Below are positions 43,846 through 53,176 of a stretch of 64,000 nt of DNA, piece by piece. A model generated the notes under the pieces. It had not been told where the DNA came from, did no database searches, and worked only from the letters and a program-made list of their open reading frames with translations. Position 1 is the first letter of the stretch; every line of letters starts with the position of its first letter. Source of the DNA: Cycas panzhihuaensis (taxonomy: Eukaryota; Cycadophyta); contig CM041465.1 in NCBI GenBank assembly GCA_023213395.1, positions 45,825,741 through 45,889,740 on the forward strand, read 5' to 3'. Both the position numbers and the translations under genes were made by a program.

Positions 43846-44067
43846 GTCATCTATCCTGCTCTTGATATGCGTGTAAAGAATGTAGCCCGGACATATTCAC
43901 TGGAGCATAAAGGGGAAAGTGAGCTTTTTGATGAGGTGTTCTACTTGTTAAATTCAGCTTTAAATGACAGTGACAATGGTTCCTTGAAGTTACGCCGAGA
44001 GCTGGTTTGCTGCACAGAGGCCATTCAGACCTCCCTTTGTCAACATATGTCAAAAGAAGAGGAGCAG
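43846..44067 (+). CDS. Exon of a BRUTUS-like hemerythrin E3 ubiquitin ligase
   Basis: 222 bp, phase 0 to phase 0, 74 codons, bounded by AG before and GTGTGA after, so it fits one internal exon. The protein VIYPALDMRVKNVARTYSLE, HKGESELFDEVFYLLNSALN, TEAIQTSLCQHMSKEEEQV is the back half of a hemerythrin domain: HKGE and QHMSKEEE supply the iron-ligand His and Glu. Family knowledge: BRUTUS and BTS-like proteins have three hemerythrin domains plus CHY, CTCHY and RING zinc domains, bind iron in the N-terminal half and promote degradation of iron-deficiency transcription factors. No flanking exon is seen in the window, so introns would be long or this is a detached gene fragment. No stop or frameshift is present. 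The family call is from memory of the motif. Confidence 0.75.
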
Positions 44068-44102
44068 GTGTGAATTGTATCTATATAATCCAAATGTCGT
44101 TC

Positions 44103-44105
<3 letters not shown>

Positions 44106-44136
<31 letters not shown>

Positions 44137-44147
44137 CTATATATATA
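44106..44147. repeat. Compound (AT)n(GT)n microsatellite
   Basis: ATATATATAT followed by about ten GT units and then CTATATATATA, 40 bp after the exon donor site. Confidence 0.92.
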
Positions 44148-44888
44148 GTCTTTTTTCTGCAGGGGAAGCTTTTGTAACATAGAATTTGCTTACATATATT
44201 TTAAGTTAGATTGACATTGTTTAGTGTTACTTGAACAAATGGTGAAAAACATTTTTCAAGTTAGATTGACATCACTATATTTTTATAAATTAAATATGAG
44301 TGCGCCAGGCACAGCCCTTCTCATAATATCTGCATCTATATTATCGGCCAACCTGCAGTACACATTGGTTGTAGAGGCCTTTGAGTCAATCTCTAGGCAC
44401 TGCATGCAGACCACAAGCAGTGGTTGAATTTGGAACCTCTTTCCACCAGCTACTGTGCTTCATTGCTAGTCTATATGCTATTGGACTTGCCGTGGTTATT
44501 TTCAATGTCTTGAAAATTGTAAACTGAGTCAATTAAAAACCAAACAGAAGTTATACCCCATTTTACTTAAATTTCAAAGCATTTGGCCCTTGGGATATAT
44601 GGCTGCATATTGTGCAATGTAACTTGATGATACATTTAGGATTTAACCTTTAGTTATGTATAAGGGAAAATTTTAGAGTGCAGCATTTTCATCGTAGCAA
44701 GGAATTTCTCGAAGTCCCATAGAATTGTAGTGAGGCCTGCACATTTTCTGTCTAAGATCTTCAATCTGTGCAAGCCACCGGATGGGGGGGGGAGGCTTAG
44801 CATTATCACCCAATAATAGTGGCTGCCTTTTCAATTGAATATAGCTGCTCTTGACATGCTGCTAACATACTGTTACCCTAGTTGCCTT
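44148..44888 (+). other. Intron-like DNA after the BRUTUS-like exon
   Basis: No ORF or transposon recognised. AT-rich, with T-rich runs, and a G9 run at about 44785. Consistent with a long intron. Confidence 0.45.
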
Positions 44889-45095
44889 GTTTTCCTGGAC
44901 CTTTCTTTCATTGTGAGATGTATAAATTTTTTCTATGATTGTTATACACACACTTACCTTGTTCACAAGGTTGGCTTGCAGCCATTTGCAATGTGTGCCT
45001 CTTTTTATTTTGTTGAATTTAGTCACAACTGCATCTGAGTTGTGGTTGGTTGCTTTGCGAATATTTCTTGTGTGTTTGTATTGTGGTGACCATAT
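44889..45095 (+). repeat. Duplicated non-coding segment, copy 1
   Basis: Direct, diverged repeat of 47297-47518. Shared blocks are GTTTTCCTG, TTCTTTCATT, GATTGTTATACAC, CTTACCTT, GGCTTG, CAGTGTGTGC-like, TTGTTGAA(T/C)TTAGT, GCTGCATCTGA-like and AATATTTCTTG. Confidence 0.8.
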
Positions 45096-45298
45096 CGTGG
45101 CAGCAAGAATTACTTTTCTTTTTGCTTTTTAGTAATGAAAATTATGATTGAGATCAGTGAGTGTTTTTTGATAGGGCTTCTGTAGCTTGGTCTTTAAATT
45201 GAAATTAAACAAATGCCCCAAGTGGACACACATACATCTGGCAAGCCTTCCCATTGTGGCAAAAGATGTCTACCTAGCAATCAAAATCTTTTGTAGTA

Positions 45299-45673
45299 AT
45301 GCCGTTTCATATGGAAGTAAAAGTGGGATGGGTAGGACATCAGTGGGTTCAGGTTGAACTGGAATTTGTCGAGGAAAGTCCATATCTGGAGATCTTAGAA
45401 GGAAGGCATCAGAGGTTTTCTGTTAGAGCCTTTGAGACAGACAACGTAACAGGAAAACAGAAGTGGATAGATCAAAAACACATGCTGTGCGAGGAAAGAG
45501 GAGCTAGATTTAACAAGAATCTCATGAGACAGTTACAAAGGATGGCATCTGGAAGGAATGAAGAACCGAAGGTTGAAGGGCAGCGAACAGTAGTGCATCT
45601 GAGGGTTGCTGAAGAAGGAGCTGAGCAGGACCCCAGAAGTTCTGCAGCACAAGGAGGATCAGATGATAATTGA
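45299..45673 (+). CDS. Unidentified ORF (125 codons), possible exon
   Basis: I do not recognise this protein. The open frame reads MPFHMEVKVGWVGHQWVQVE, then LEFVEESPYLEILEGRHQRF, KQKWIDQKHMLCEERGARFN and a charged tail ending AAQGGSDDN. It has no signal peptide or membrane segment. It could begin as an exon at 45297 after TTTTGTAG, or at the ATG. After the stop, 45674-45900 looks like a 3' untranslated region with AATAAG-type signals near 45830. Codon use and composition look protein-like, and it has no gag-pol motif. Relationship to the BRUTUS-like exon 1.2 kb upstream on the same strand is unknown; it does not match the domains I know for that family. Confidence 0.5.
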   Translation: MPFHMEVKVGWVGHQWVQVELEFVEESPYLEILEGRHQRFSVRAFETDNVTGKQKWIDQKHMLCEERGARFNKNLMRQLQRMASGRNEEPKVEGQRTVVHLRVAEEGAEQDPRSSAAQGGSDDN

Positions 45674-47296
45674 GATCAGCCAGGACATTTTAATTGGACT
45701 TACATAGTAAGTTTATATGTGATGAATGTGAAGCTTTATGTATATATCTGGCCAACTAAGGGCAGCTTTTGGGATTTAGAGTGACTTATGCAGATGTTCC
45801 TGGTGTTTTGAACTTTTGCAACCTGCTTGTAATAAGTTTATGTTTTGTATTTTGACTACCTAACCAAATTTTGGAATGTAATTTAAGGCAAAGTAAAGAC
45901 TCAGTTTACCGAATGGAGACAGGACATATGTGCAAGCTAGTAGGATTTACTCTTGCATTTGTCAATTATTGATGGAAAGTACATAGATGTTTTACAGATG
46001 CCTTGGGAATGAAATCCGGTCATAGCCATTAAATATCAGAAGCATCATGCTTTTCTGTTTTTTTGGAGGCTTTTGTTTGGTATTGGAATGAATATTTTAT
46101 TAAATGGATGTTAACAAAAATGGACATCAGGCCCCTTAAATTGCCCACAAGGGCATTAACAGAACTGTCACACACTCATCGTGGGGAAAATCATCTACCT
46201 CACCTGCTAAAACTGCCATAGCCAACTGCCTCCTACATAAGTAGACTGATACACAGTTTCCAAAAGGAAAGCAACCATTGGCAGCATTAAATCCAGTTGC
46301 AATGGTGGCTTGAAAAATGAAGGCTTCGTGGCCGAATGGCCAAATTATATAGTCCCAATGGTCTTTGTGTCAAAGCATCAACATAAATAATTTAATCATG
46401 GGTCTGCATGAGGCTACTCATTGAGATCGGTGTGCTTGTCCTGTTTGCCTTTTGCTTTTCTTGTTGCTTATGATGGGAGGCATGGTCAATCGTTATTCCT
46501 GGTTCAGGAGGAATGACCATCTTCCAACCTTCATCTGCAAGCAAATGGTCTATGGACCCAGGCTCAACCAATGAACCAGAGGACCTCCTAAGTCTCGGAT
46601 TATGAGACTCTCACAATTTCGGTCAATGACAAAGAAGATACAAATGCTCTCATCCAAATTGATGATTGTTACTGGGAAATTGATCAACCCTATGAACTTA
46701 TTTTTCAGTAGCCCCATCCAATTGACAATAAGATCCTAAACATTTATAATGCTTTTTTTCACTCTCTCTTCATTTAGTTATTGCATTTAATAGAAGTCAA
46801 CACAAGACAATGAATGGGCAAAATCACAATATATTATTAAAAGAATATGGGCAGCCAAAGTCTGGTCCAGACCTGAACCAACGATACAAAAAGTTATGAA
46901 TGCTCTCACCTGAATGATGATTTGATACATCTCAGATCTGGGTTTCTATTTTATATTTCCCATTGGATCGAAAGAAGTGTGAACCAATGGTTGCTACTTG
47001 TCTTATTACTGCAGTTAACAATTGATTAACTTGTTGGTTTTAGACCTGATTAAGGAGGAATACGCACTATCAGTGATTGATTGATTGATTGCTGAAAACT
47101 GATGCTGTCTTTTGATAGGTGAACATGGTAATAATAGAATCTGTTCAATGTTCTTGAAAACCCAATTTTCTGTCTTCCATATTTCTTCAGAATGGGCTTC
47201 TCTGCGACTGGAAACTGGGCTTTACATTATAAAAAATGACTTCTGTTTTGTATCAACTGATCTGCACATGATAAGTTTATTTTTCCAAACCAAGAT
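45674..47296 (+). other. Unassigned non-coding DNA
   Basis: Possible 3' untranslated region at the start, then AT-rich sequence. I see no ORF, LTR or RNA gene. A short GATTGATTGATTG run lies near 47080. Confidence 0.45.
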
Positions 47297-47518
47297 GTTT
47301 TCCTGTACATTTCTTTCATTACGATACGAGATAAATTTTATGTATGGTTGTTATATGTGTATGATTGTTATACACTTACCTTCTTCATGAGCTTGGCTTG
47401 GCTTTCAGTCATTTTCAGTGTGTGCTTTTTGGTTTTTGTTGAACTTAGTTACAGCTGCATCTGAACTGTTCTTTGGTTTGCAAATATTTCTTGAGTGTTA
47501 ATATTGTAGGAACCATAC
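47297..47518 (+). repeat. Duplicated non-coding segment, copy 2
   Basis: Direct repeat of 44889-45095, with a short extra TGTGTATGATTGTTATA segment. It ends close to where the copia relic H begins. Confidence 0.8.
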
Positions 47519-47529
47519 TTCCGAATGAA

Positions 47530-48255
47530 AATGATGATGTATCTTGATGTGCTTTGGCTTGGCATGAAGCATTGGATTCTTTGAGAGCTAAATAGTACTT
47601 TAATTATTACAGAACAGAACTATGGCATCCTCTTGTGGAAGTTAACTAAGACTAGCTATTCTTCTTAGCCAAATTGATTCACATGTAGCTATGACAACTG
47701 GCTTGTACTCTTCCTCTATGGAAGACCGATATTATAGCTTGTTTCTTGTAGACCTAAGAAACTAGGCCTGATCCAAGTGTAAACACATAGTTTGAAGTGG
47801 ATTTCTTGTCTTTGTTGTTTCTAACCCAAGTTGAGTCTTGGAAAGCTTGAAGTCTAAACTCTTCACACCTTGTGAGCTTGAGTTCATATCTAATAGTACC
47901 CTTCACATATCTCATAATTCATTTCATAGCTTTTTGGTGTGAAATAGATGGACAACTCATAAATTTTGACATTAATCCCACAACATAACTAATGTTTGGC
48001 CTAGTAGTAGTTAAATAAATTAAATTTCTTATTAATTGTCTAAATAATGTCTCATCAACTGTTTCCCCATCCGTTTGTTTTGTTAGCTTAGCACTTGTTT
48101 CAATTGGTGTTTCCACTAACTTGCACTCTTCCCTGTGAAAATCTCCTTAACAAATTATGTGCATATTTTGATTGAGACATAAAGATGTTACCCTTCTTTT
48201 GCCATGCTTCAATGTCAAAATAGTAATATAGAAGACCCAAATCTGTCATCTCAAA
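47530..48255 (-). pseudogene. Copia relic H, RT C-terminus and RNase H (left part)
   Basis: Minus-strand copia pieces: at 48240-48120 the thumb region (FEMTDLG, FMSQSKYA-like); at 48116-47919 METPIETSAKLTKQTDGETV and RQLIRNLIYLTTTRPNISYV; at 47880-47560 a decayed RNase H. The element is cut at 48255, where the chromovirus begins. The missing upstream RT sequence resumes at 60586 on the other side. Confidence 0.78.
48251..48255. repeat. Target-site duplication of the chromovirus (left), TCAAA
   Basis: TCAAA precedes the LTR end TGTGGGAATT, and the same 5 bp follow the other end at 60586-60590. Confidence 0.9.
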
Positions 48256-48842
48256 TGTGGGAATTTTACAAGGAATTCACACCTCAAACATAGATAGTAT
48301 CCACTCATAGAGCTACCTTCTATAGTTTTATACAGGTGAACAAACAATTAAAACAAATACTGGGTAGATAGCATCCACTCATAATATTATTTTCTAGAGT
48401 GTCATATGGATAAACAAGCAATTAAAGCAAATACATGAGTAAAAGGTACAATATTTATTGCTTTAAGATCACAAGATTGAATATTGCAGTAATAATAACA
48501 CCAATAAAATATGTACAAAAGTTGCCAAACTTACAAGGAATGAAAATTGAGTCTTTTGCTTTCTCTTCGGGGTGAGGCGTCCTTCCAAAAATATGGCAGA
48601 CTCAAAAGTACAAATGATGATCCTAAACTAAGGCCAAAAATACCCATAAATAGGTCCAAACTTCTTAAATAAGTCGGCTAGAATACTAAAGAAATTAGTT
48701 AGAATAACACAAATGAATTAGCTAGAATGAAGATTAAGAAGTTGGTCAGAACAATATCAAAATTGACCTGAATAAAGATAAATAATATGGTCGACTAGGA
48801 AGTCGGCTAGACCAACCCAACTTCTGAAGTGGGAATGTTATA
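48256..48842 (-). repeat. Chromovirus 3' LTR (587 bp)
   Basis: Direct repeat of 59664-60585 apart from the solo LTR there. The minus strand starts TATAACATTCCCAC (TGTAACATTCCCAC in the other LTR, so the first G is mutated) and ends ATTCCCACA. Confidence 0.88.
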
Positions 48843-48856
48843 AGTCCCTCCCCCTA
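48843..48856 (-). promoter_or_regulatory. Chromovirus polypurine tract
   Basis: The minus strand reads TAGGGGGAGGGACT directly before the LTR. Confidence 0.85.
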
Positions 48857-48899
48857 AAAGCATGCTTTGCTCTCAAAGCATGGGAAGGTTTGGATGCTA

Positions 48900-49513
48900 C
48901 TGGTACCTTTCATCGAATTCCCAAGTCGCATCTTCATGATCTAGTATTTTCCATTTAATTAGGTACTCTTGCATTTCTTTGGAGTGTAGCCTTTTTGTCC
49001 AAATCTACAAGATGCCCTCTGGTTCTATAATTATTTTGCCTTCTTCATCGAGTATTGGCAACTTTGACTGAGGAGTGATAGTTTGTCTAAGCTTTTGTTT
49101 GAGGCAAGAGACGTGGAAGACATTATGGATACGACTACTTGGTGGTAAGTTTAGTCTGTATGCGACTTCCCCCACTTTGTCAATTATTTGGCATGTGTTC
49201 CAAAAAATCTTGGTTGTAACTTGTGTTTATTTGATTGTCTCATTGTGGCTTGTTTATAAGGTTGGAGTCTTAAGAAGACCCAATCTCTCGTCGAAAAGAA
49301 CCTCTCTGTTATGTGTAGATCTGCTTGTTGTTTCATTTGATTCCTGGTTAGATTTAGATTTTCTTTTAGTATTTGTAATGTTCTCGACATTTGTTCTTGT
49401 TGTTCTTGAACAGATTGGACTCGCGTAGTCTTTGCCTATGTAAGAAGAGATGGAGGTTTGAAACCATATAATGCTTGGAAAGGAGACATTTTTGCGGAGG
49501 TATAACATGTGGT
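48900..49513 (-). pseudogene. Chromovirus integrase C-terminus and chromodomain
   Basis: 49538-49254: SPFQALYGFKPPSL-type text in one frame. 49390-49184: MSRTLQILKENLNLTRNQMK, QADLHITERFF, DWVFLRLQPYKQ, the standard chromovirus integrase tail. At about 48990-48900 a frame reads EYLIKWKILDHEDATWEF, a chromodomain with the aromatic-cage Trp in IKWK and ATWE. In this clade the chromodomain guides integration to marked chromatin. Stops and shifts separate the parts. G4 sits just upstream (49519). Confidence 0.85.
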
Positions 49514-49518
49514 GTTGT
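49514..49518. repeat. Target-site duplication of G4 (left), GTTGT
   Basis: GTTGT precedes the LTR end TGTTGACTTA. The identical 5 bp are at 55491-55495. Confidence 0.93.
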
Positions 49519-50454
49519 TGTTGACTTATAGATTCCACACCCTTCGTGGAATCAGTGCACTTGTCAAGGTTACACAGCGCTATAGTCTAGTTTTAGGACA
49601 CTGTCAACATGGTTATACACATACATTCCACATACATTCCATATATAATTCACAGAATGGTACACAAAGATGCAATTCAATACATATTTCAAAGACATCA
49701 TCAACATACATCAAGAATGCACCAATTTCCACATAACTCTTCTTTTATTAATTCAACAGTTCATTTACATTGTGGAATGCGTTCTGAGCATTCCAAAGAA
49801 GATACGCCCTTTGTTACATATGCGTACCCAGATGGTACTTATCATGCACTCATGCTCCAATCAGCTGTCATGCGTCGTCATCTCTGCCTTTGTACTCTTG
49901 ATCTCCGGCTCTCACCCTCCGAGAGTATGTCATGGAATTGAATCATTCGGCTCTCACCCTTGAGAATATGCCATAGAATTGAATCACTCGGCTCTCACCG
50001 TCCGAGAGTATGTCATGGAATTGAATCACTCGGCTCTCACATTGGAATGGTCCTCAAAGCACCATTAAATATGTCCCTTGATGCCTTTTGGATGAAAGGT
50101 TATGACCCAAAGTCATAACCATACCTTTTTGTTACCAAGGTACCCTTTCACTTTAATCATTAGTTATACACTTTAACTAATGTCTCTTTAGGTCCGTACG
50201 TCCGCATGCGCCCCGTGCAGCCTTCCCAGCCTCCACCGGTCCCGTCATCATACGTACTGCTTCCGTCGGTTACTCGCTCCGATGCGTGACCGTGATACGC
50301 ACTGCCTGTGCACGCACTGCCATACGCACCTGCACGCTGATTTCTTCACTGTTTCGCCTCGTGCACCTCCGTTCCGCCTGCGTCTGCATTCCTTTGGTCA
50401 ATACAACTGTATTCCGCCTTCCTCAAGGCCTATGTGTCAAAATATGTCCCAACA
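49519..50454 (-). repeat. G4 3' LTR (936 bp)
   Basis: Runs TGTTGGGACATATTTTGACA to AAGTCAACA on the minus strand. It contains a short repeated block, ATTGAATCACTCGGCTCTCAC-like with GAGAATATGCCATGG, three times at 49910-50045. It is nearly identical to the 5' LTR except over about 50190-50390. Confidence 0.93.
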
Positions 50455-50840
50455 TCTATCCCGGTCAACATGATTGGGTTGAGCATCCTTGCTCAACAAA
50501 AATTCAAAATTTGGGGTATTCCTCCCTCTCTGCTCTAAGGTGCTCTGCTCACGCTCCGCTACTTGGTCGCCATTCCTGGTTAATAAATCCTCATCTATTG
50601 GTGCTTTGTTTTGTTTGACTCTCCCTTGATTTTCCGTATGATGGTATATCTTTCCTCCATGCTTCACCATATTGCTTATGATATGAGTTACGGTTGTTTT
50701 TCTGCTTTTTAATTTTTTTGTATTTTATGTTACATACCGAACTGAATCACGTTCCGGTATCAAGGCAATTCGATTTTGCCTCAACTTCATGCAATACGAT
50801 ATGATACAACCAGCTGATCCTGCTGGTAAGTTGCTCCACC
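50455..50840 (-). other. G4 3' non-coding remnant
   Basis: Holds the end equivalent to the last bases of the G2 extra ORF and the purine-rich tract (AGAGGGAGGAATACCCC, minus strand near 50520). The frame at 50670-50437 is not convincing as a gene. Most of the G2 3' region, about 1.5 kb, is absent. Confidence 0.6.
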
Positions 50841-51209
50841 CTAGTTGATATAGGGTTTCAGTTTACTACCCTTGACCATTTCAGGCAATAACTGGCCTGA
50901 GAGTTTTTTCAACTCGATAGTGCCATTATGGTACACTTTCTCAATCCTGTATGGGCCTTTCCAATGCATCTTCAATTCTCCTTGGGGTGTTTGGGATTTG
51001 TGGTCGAATCGCCATACTCGATCACCCTTCTTGAAATACGATGTCTTGTCGTGGCGGTCGTGCCTTGTCCTTTTCCGCCTTTTCCTTAGTGTGGTATGCT
51101 TTGTCGATTCCTTCTTATGATCCCTTAATTGATCTTCTCCTAACCAATGTTCTCTACAATGTCTCAAATGGGAAATTCCATATAGTGGTTCTCCATAAAA
51201 GGGTTTCAC
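50841..51209 (-). pseudogene. G4 fusion: pre-RT segment joined to integrase C-terminal domain
   Basis: Open frame of 122 codons. Residues 1-26 (MKPFYGEPLYGISHLRHCRE, HWLGED) match the G1 segment that precedes RT (NPFYGEQLYGTIHLIHCIEY). From about residue 30 it becomes RKRRKRTRHDRHDKTSYFKK, GDRVWRFDHKSQTPQGELKM and LKPYIN, matching the end of the G2 integrase (FKEGDRVLLYNNKFKMHSGK). The junction, near 51120, marks a deletion of RT, RNase H and the integrase core. The frame is open across the junction, so the fusion could be translated. Confidence 0.85.
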
Positions 51210-51421
51210 ATAATCTCCAACGATTCTCCATGATTTCTTTCTTGGAGTGGCAATTTTGTTTCCTAGACCGAATCTCTAGGGATACTCTCGAGAAGTTCCT
51301 TTTCTTCTTTCTCAAATTTGGCGCCGATGGTTGAAAAGATCTTCCTGGTAGGTGTACCTCTAAAGAAGATGAGGAAGGTTTGTTACTTCCTTCCTGGGCC
51401 GGGATGGGGTGGGAAAGGCGC

Positions 51422-51655
51422 CTACCTCAAGACCCACACGGAGGTAAAGGGAAGGTTAGGGTTAGAGGGGGTTGGGGTATTAGGGTAAGGGTTTGGGTTA
51501 AAAGGGGGATTTGGGTTTGGGTCTAGGTTTTTAATGTTATTACTAACACTCGTATAATCCACAAATTTAGATTTAATATCAACATCCTCTACATACCGAG
51601 AGAGTAGGTTACACCTATAGGATGAGGGGTTGACTTCATAATCGTCCGTAGCCAA
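51422..51655 (-). pseudogene. G4 linker with Asn/Pro repeats
   Basis: Open frame with EVNPSSYRCNLLSRYVEDVD and then LDPNPNPPFNPNPYPNTPTP. The coding DNA (51440-51540) is a degenerate telomere-like GGGTTT/GGGTTAG run on the plus strand. G1 has the same at 22755-22860. Confidence 0.72.
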
Positions 51656-51807
51656 TAATCCACAAATCTCATCTCGCTTTCATCATCGAAGAATTGTAAA
51701 TTTCTCCAAAATAGGTCGGTTCTTCTTTTCCGTAATGGGTCGATGTTGTAGGCTGTTCTGCAGGATGATAGAGGTTTTCTTTGTCACGGGCAGTAGTTGT
51801 TGCTTCC

Positions 51808-52659
51808 TCACAATCTGGTTGTACTTGATCCGTTGTCAGGTATCACCTCAATGGAGTTCTTCCCCAACATTGGTAATACTACTTTATTTCCTTCATCTGA
51901 CAAGGTGAAGGTTACGTCTTTCCAACTTTGGAGACATTGGGTTTTGTATAGCCATGGTCTCCCCAATAAGGCTGGATAGGGAGTTGCACCTTTCTCCGTT
52001 TCCACAATCGTAAAATCGATCTTTACAACAATTCCTGCCACATCCACCTTGATGTTGGCTAGTTTTCCCACGGGTCGTACCAACAATTCATTGGCTAGTT
52101 TTAACGAATAGGTTGTCGCCTCCAATTTTGGACTCCCCAATCTACGCCATGTTGCAGCTGGTAACACGTTTACCGCCGCGCCTCCATCAACGATTACCCA
52201 TGGGAATGTTTCTCCCAAGACTGTCATGGTTACCATCGGATCCATGTCGAATGATGGTATAATTTGTTTCAAACTTTTGGTAACTCCTTTCTGTAACACT
52301 CCTCCTTTAATCCAATCAATAACCTGAGACAGAGGAATAGTTAACTGCAACTGCTTCACTAGATTCTCCATCAATAACAACATTCTGGGAATATCTTCTG
52401 CTGGTAATCCTTTAAACAACTCTTCCATTTGCACCATTTGGGGTTTTACCGTTGATTCTTCTGGTGATTTTTCTGGCTCTTTTTGTTTGTTTTTCCGCAC
52501 ATAAACATTTTTTGTTTCTGGTTTACCCATTGGTAGTATTTTTTCATCCCGAACTAACCCATCCAACACTTGTTTTGCTTTTTTGTACCGATCCAATTCA
52601 GTTGGGGGGTGTGGATATTCTTCATCCACTTTCTCTTTCTGTTTATTCTGCAATTTCAC
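51808..52659 (-). CDS. G4 gypsy aspartic protease region (283 codons, open)
   Basis: An intact frame with a Lys-rich start continuing from Gag, then MVQMEELFKGLPAEDIPRML and PWVIVDGGAAVNVLPAATWR, with the catalytic D-G-G-A (normal D-S/T-G-A; Gly is seen in the related G family, and G1 has Glu). Next come LGSPKLEATTYSLKLANELL, VDVAGIVVKIDFTIVETEKG and GRPWLYKTQCLQSWKDVTFT. It is better preserved than any other gypsy protein here. Protease from such a copy could still process Gag. The start at 52659 is an internal Met; natural translation would come from gag. Confidence 0.85.
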   Translation of the reverse strand: MKLQNKQKEKVDEEYPHPPTELDRYKKAKQVLDGLVRDEKILPMGKPETKNVYVRKNKQKEPEKSPEESTVKPQMVQMEELFKGLPAEDIPRMLLLMENLVKQLQLTIPLSQVIDWIKGGVLQKGVTKSLKQIIPSFDMDPMVTMTVLGETFPWVIVDGGAAVNVLPAATWRRLGSPKLEATTYSLKLANELLVRPVGKLANIKVDVAGIVVKIDFTIVETEKGATPYPALLGRPWLYKTQCLQSWKDVTFTLSDEGNKVVLPMLGKNSIEVIPDNGSSTTRL

Positions 52660-53060
52660 ATTTTCGCTTCCAAGACGATTGTCATTAAGTTCGTTGCTTT
52701 GGCTTTACCCTTGCAATCTTACATTTTGTGGTCACTTGGCCCACGATTTACCACATCTGACGGCTTCTGTTCGTATTCCTGCTTCATTGGGCATTCTGAC
52801 TTCCAGTGTCCGAATCAGAGGCGCATGAGGCATCTCCCCATCGGCTCTCTTCCTCGAGGGTTGGTGCACCCTCGTTGTATACACGTTGCAGGTGGGTTGC
52901 CTCTTCCCCACCTCGACCTCGAATGATTTTCCTCCGGAATTGTAGAAGCAATCCCTAGTTGTGGGTATCCACCTCACATATGTGGCACCACTTCTCCTGG
53001 TGCGTCACATTGTTTTTAAGTTCAATTCACATTCCGGGTGGTATGTGAGTTTTCTTCACA
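52660..53060 (-). pseudogene. G4 gag nucleocapsid, broken zinc knuckles
   Basis: Pieces equivalent to the three G1 knuckles: HICEENSH near 53010-53050, GRG-type residues, and GPSDHKM near 52710. The Cys/His spacing is disturbed by small indels and stops, unlike G1, whose first two knuckles are intact. This block is more damaged than the capsid and protease on either side. Confidence 0.7.
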
Positions 53061-53176
53061 AATATGGCACCACTTGGTCACCCTTCCAAAGGTGCTCTTT
53101 CTTCTTTGGTGTCTCTTCTTCTTCCCGATTATTTCTGATTTTCAATCGGGCTACTTCTTTCCTCAGTGCCTCTAAT

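Noticed and set aside
44224-44427. Small ORF after the BRUTUS-like exon as the next exon
   Set aside because: The text does not resemble any hemerythrin, CHY or RING sequence, and no acceptor site fits.
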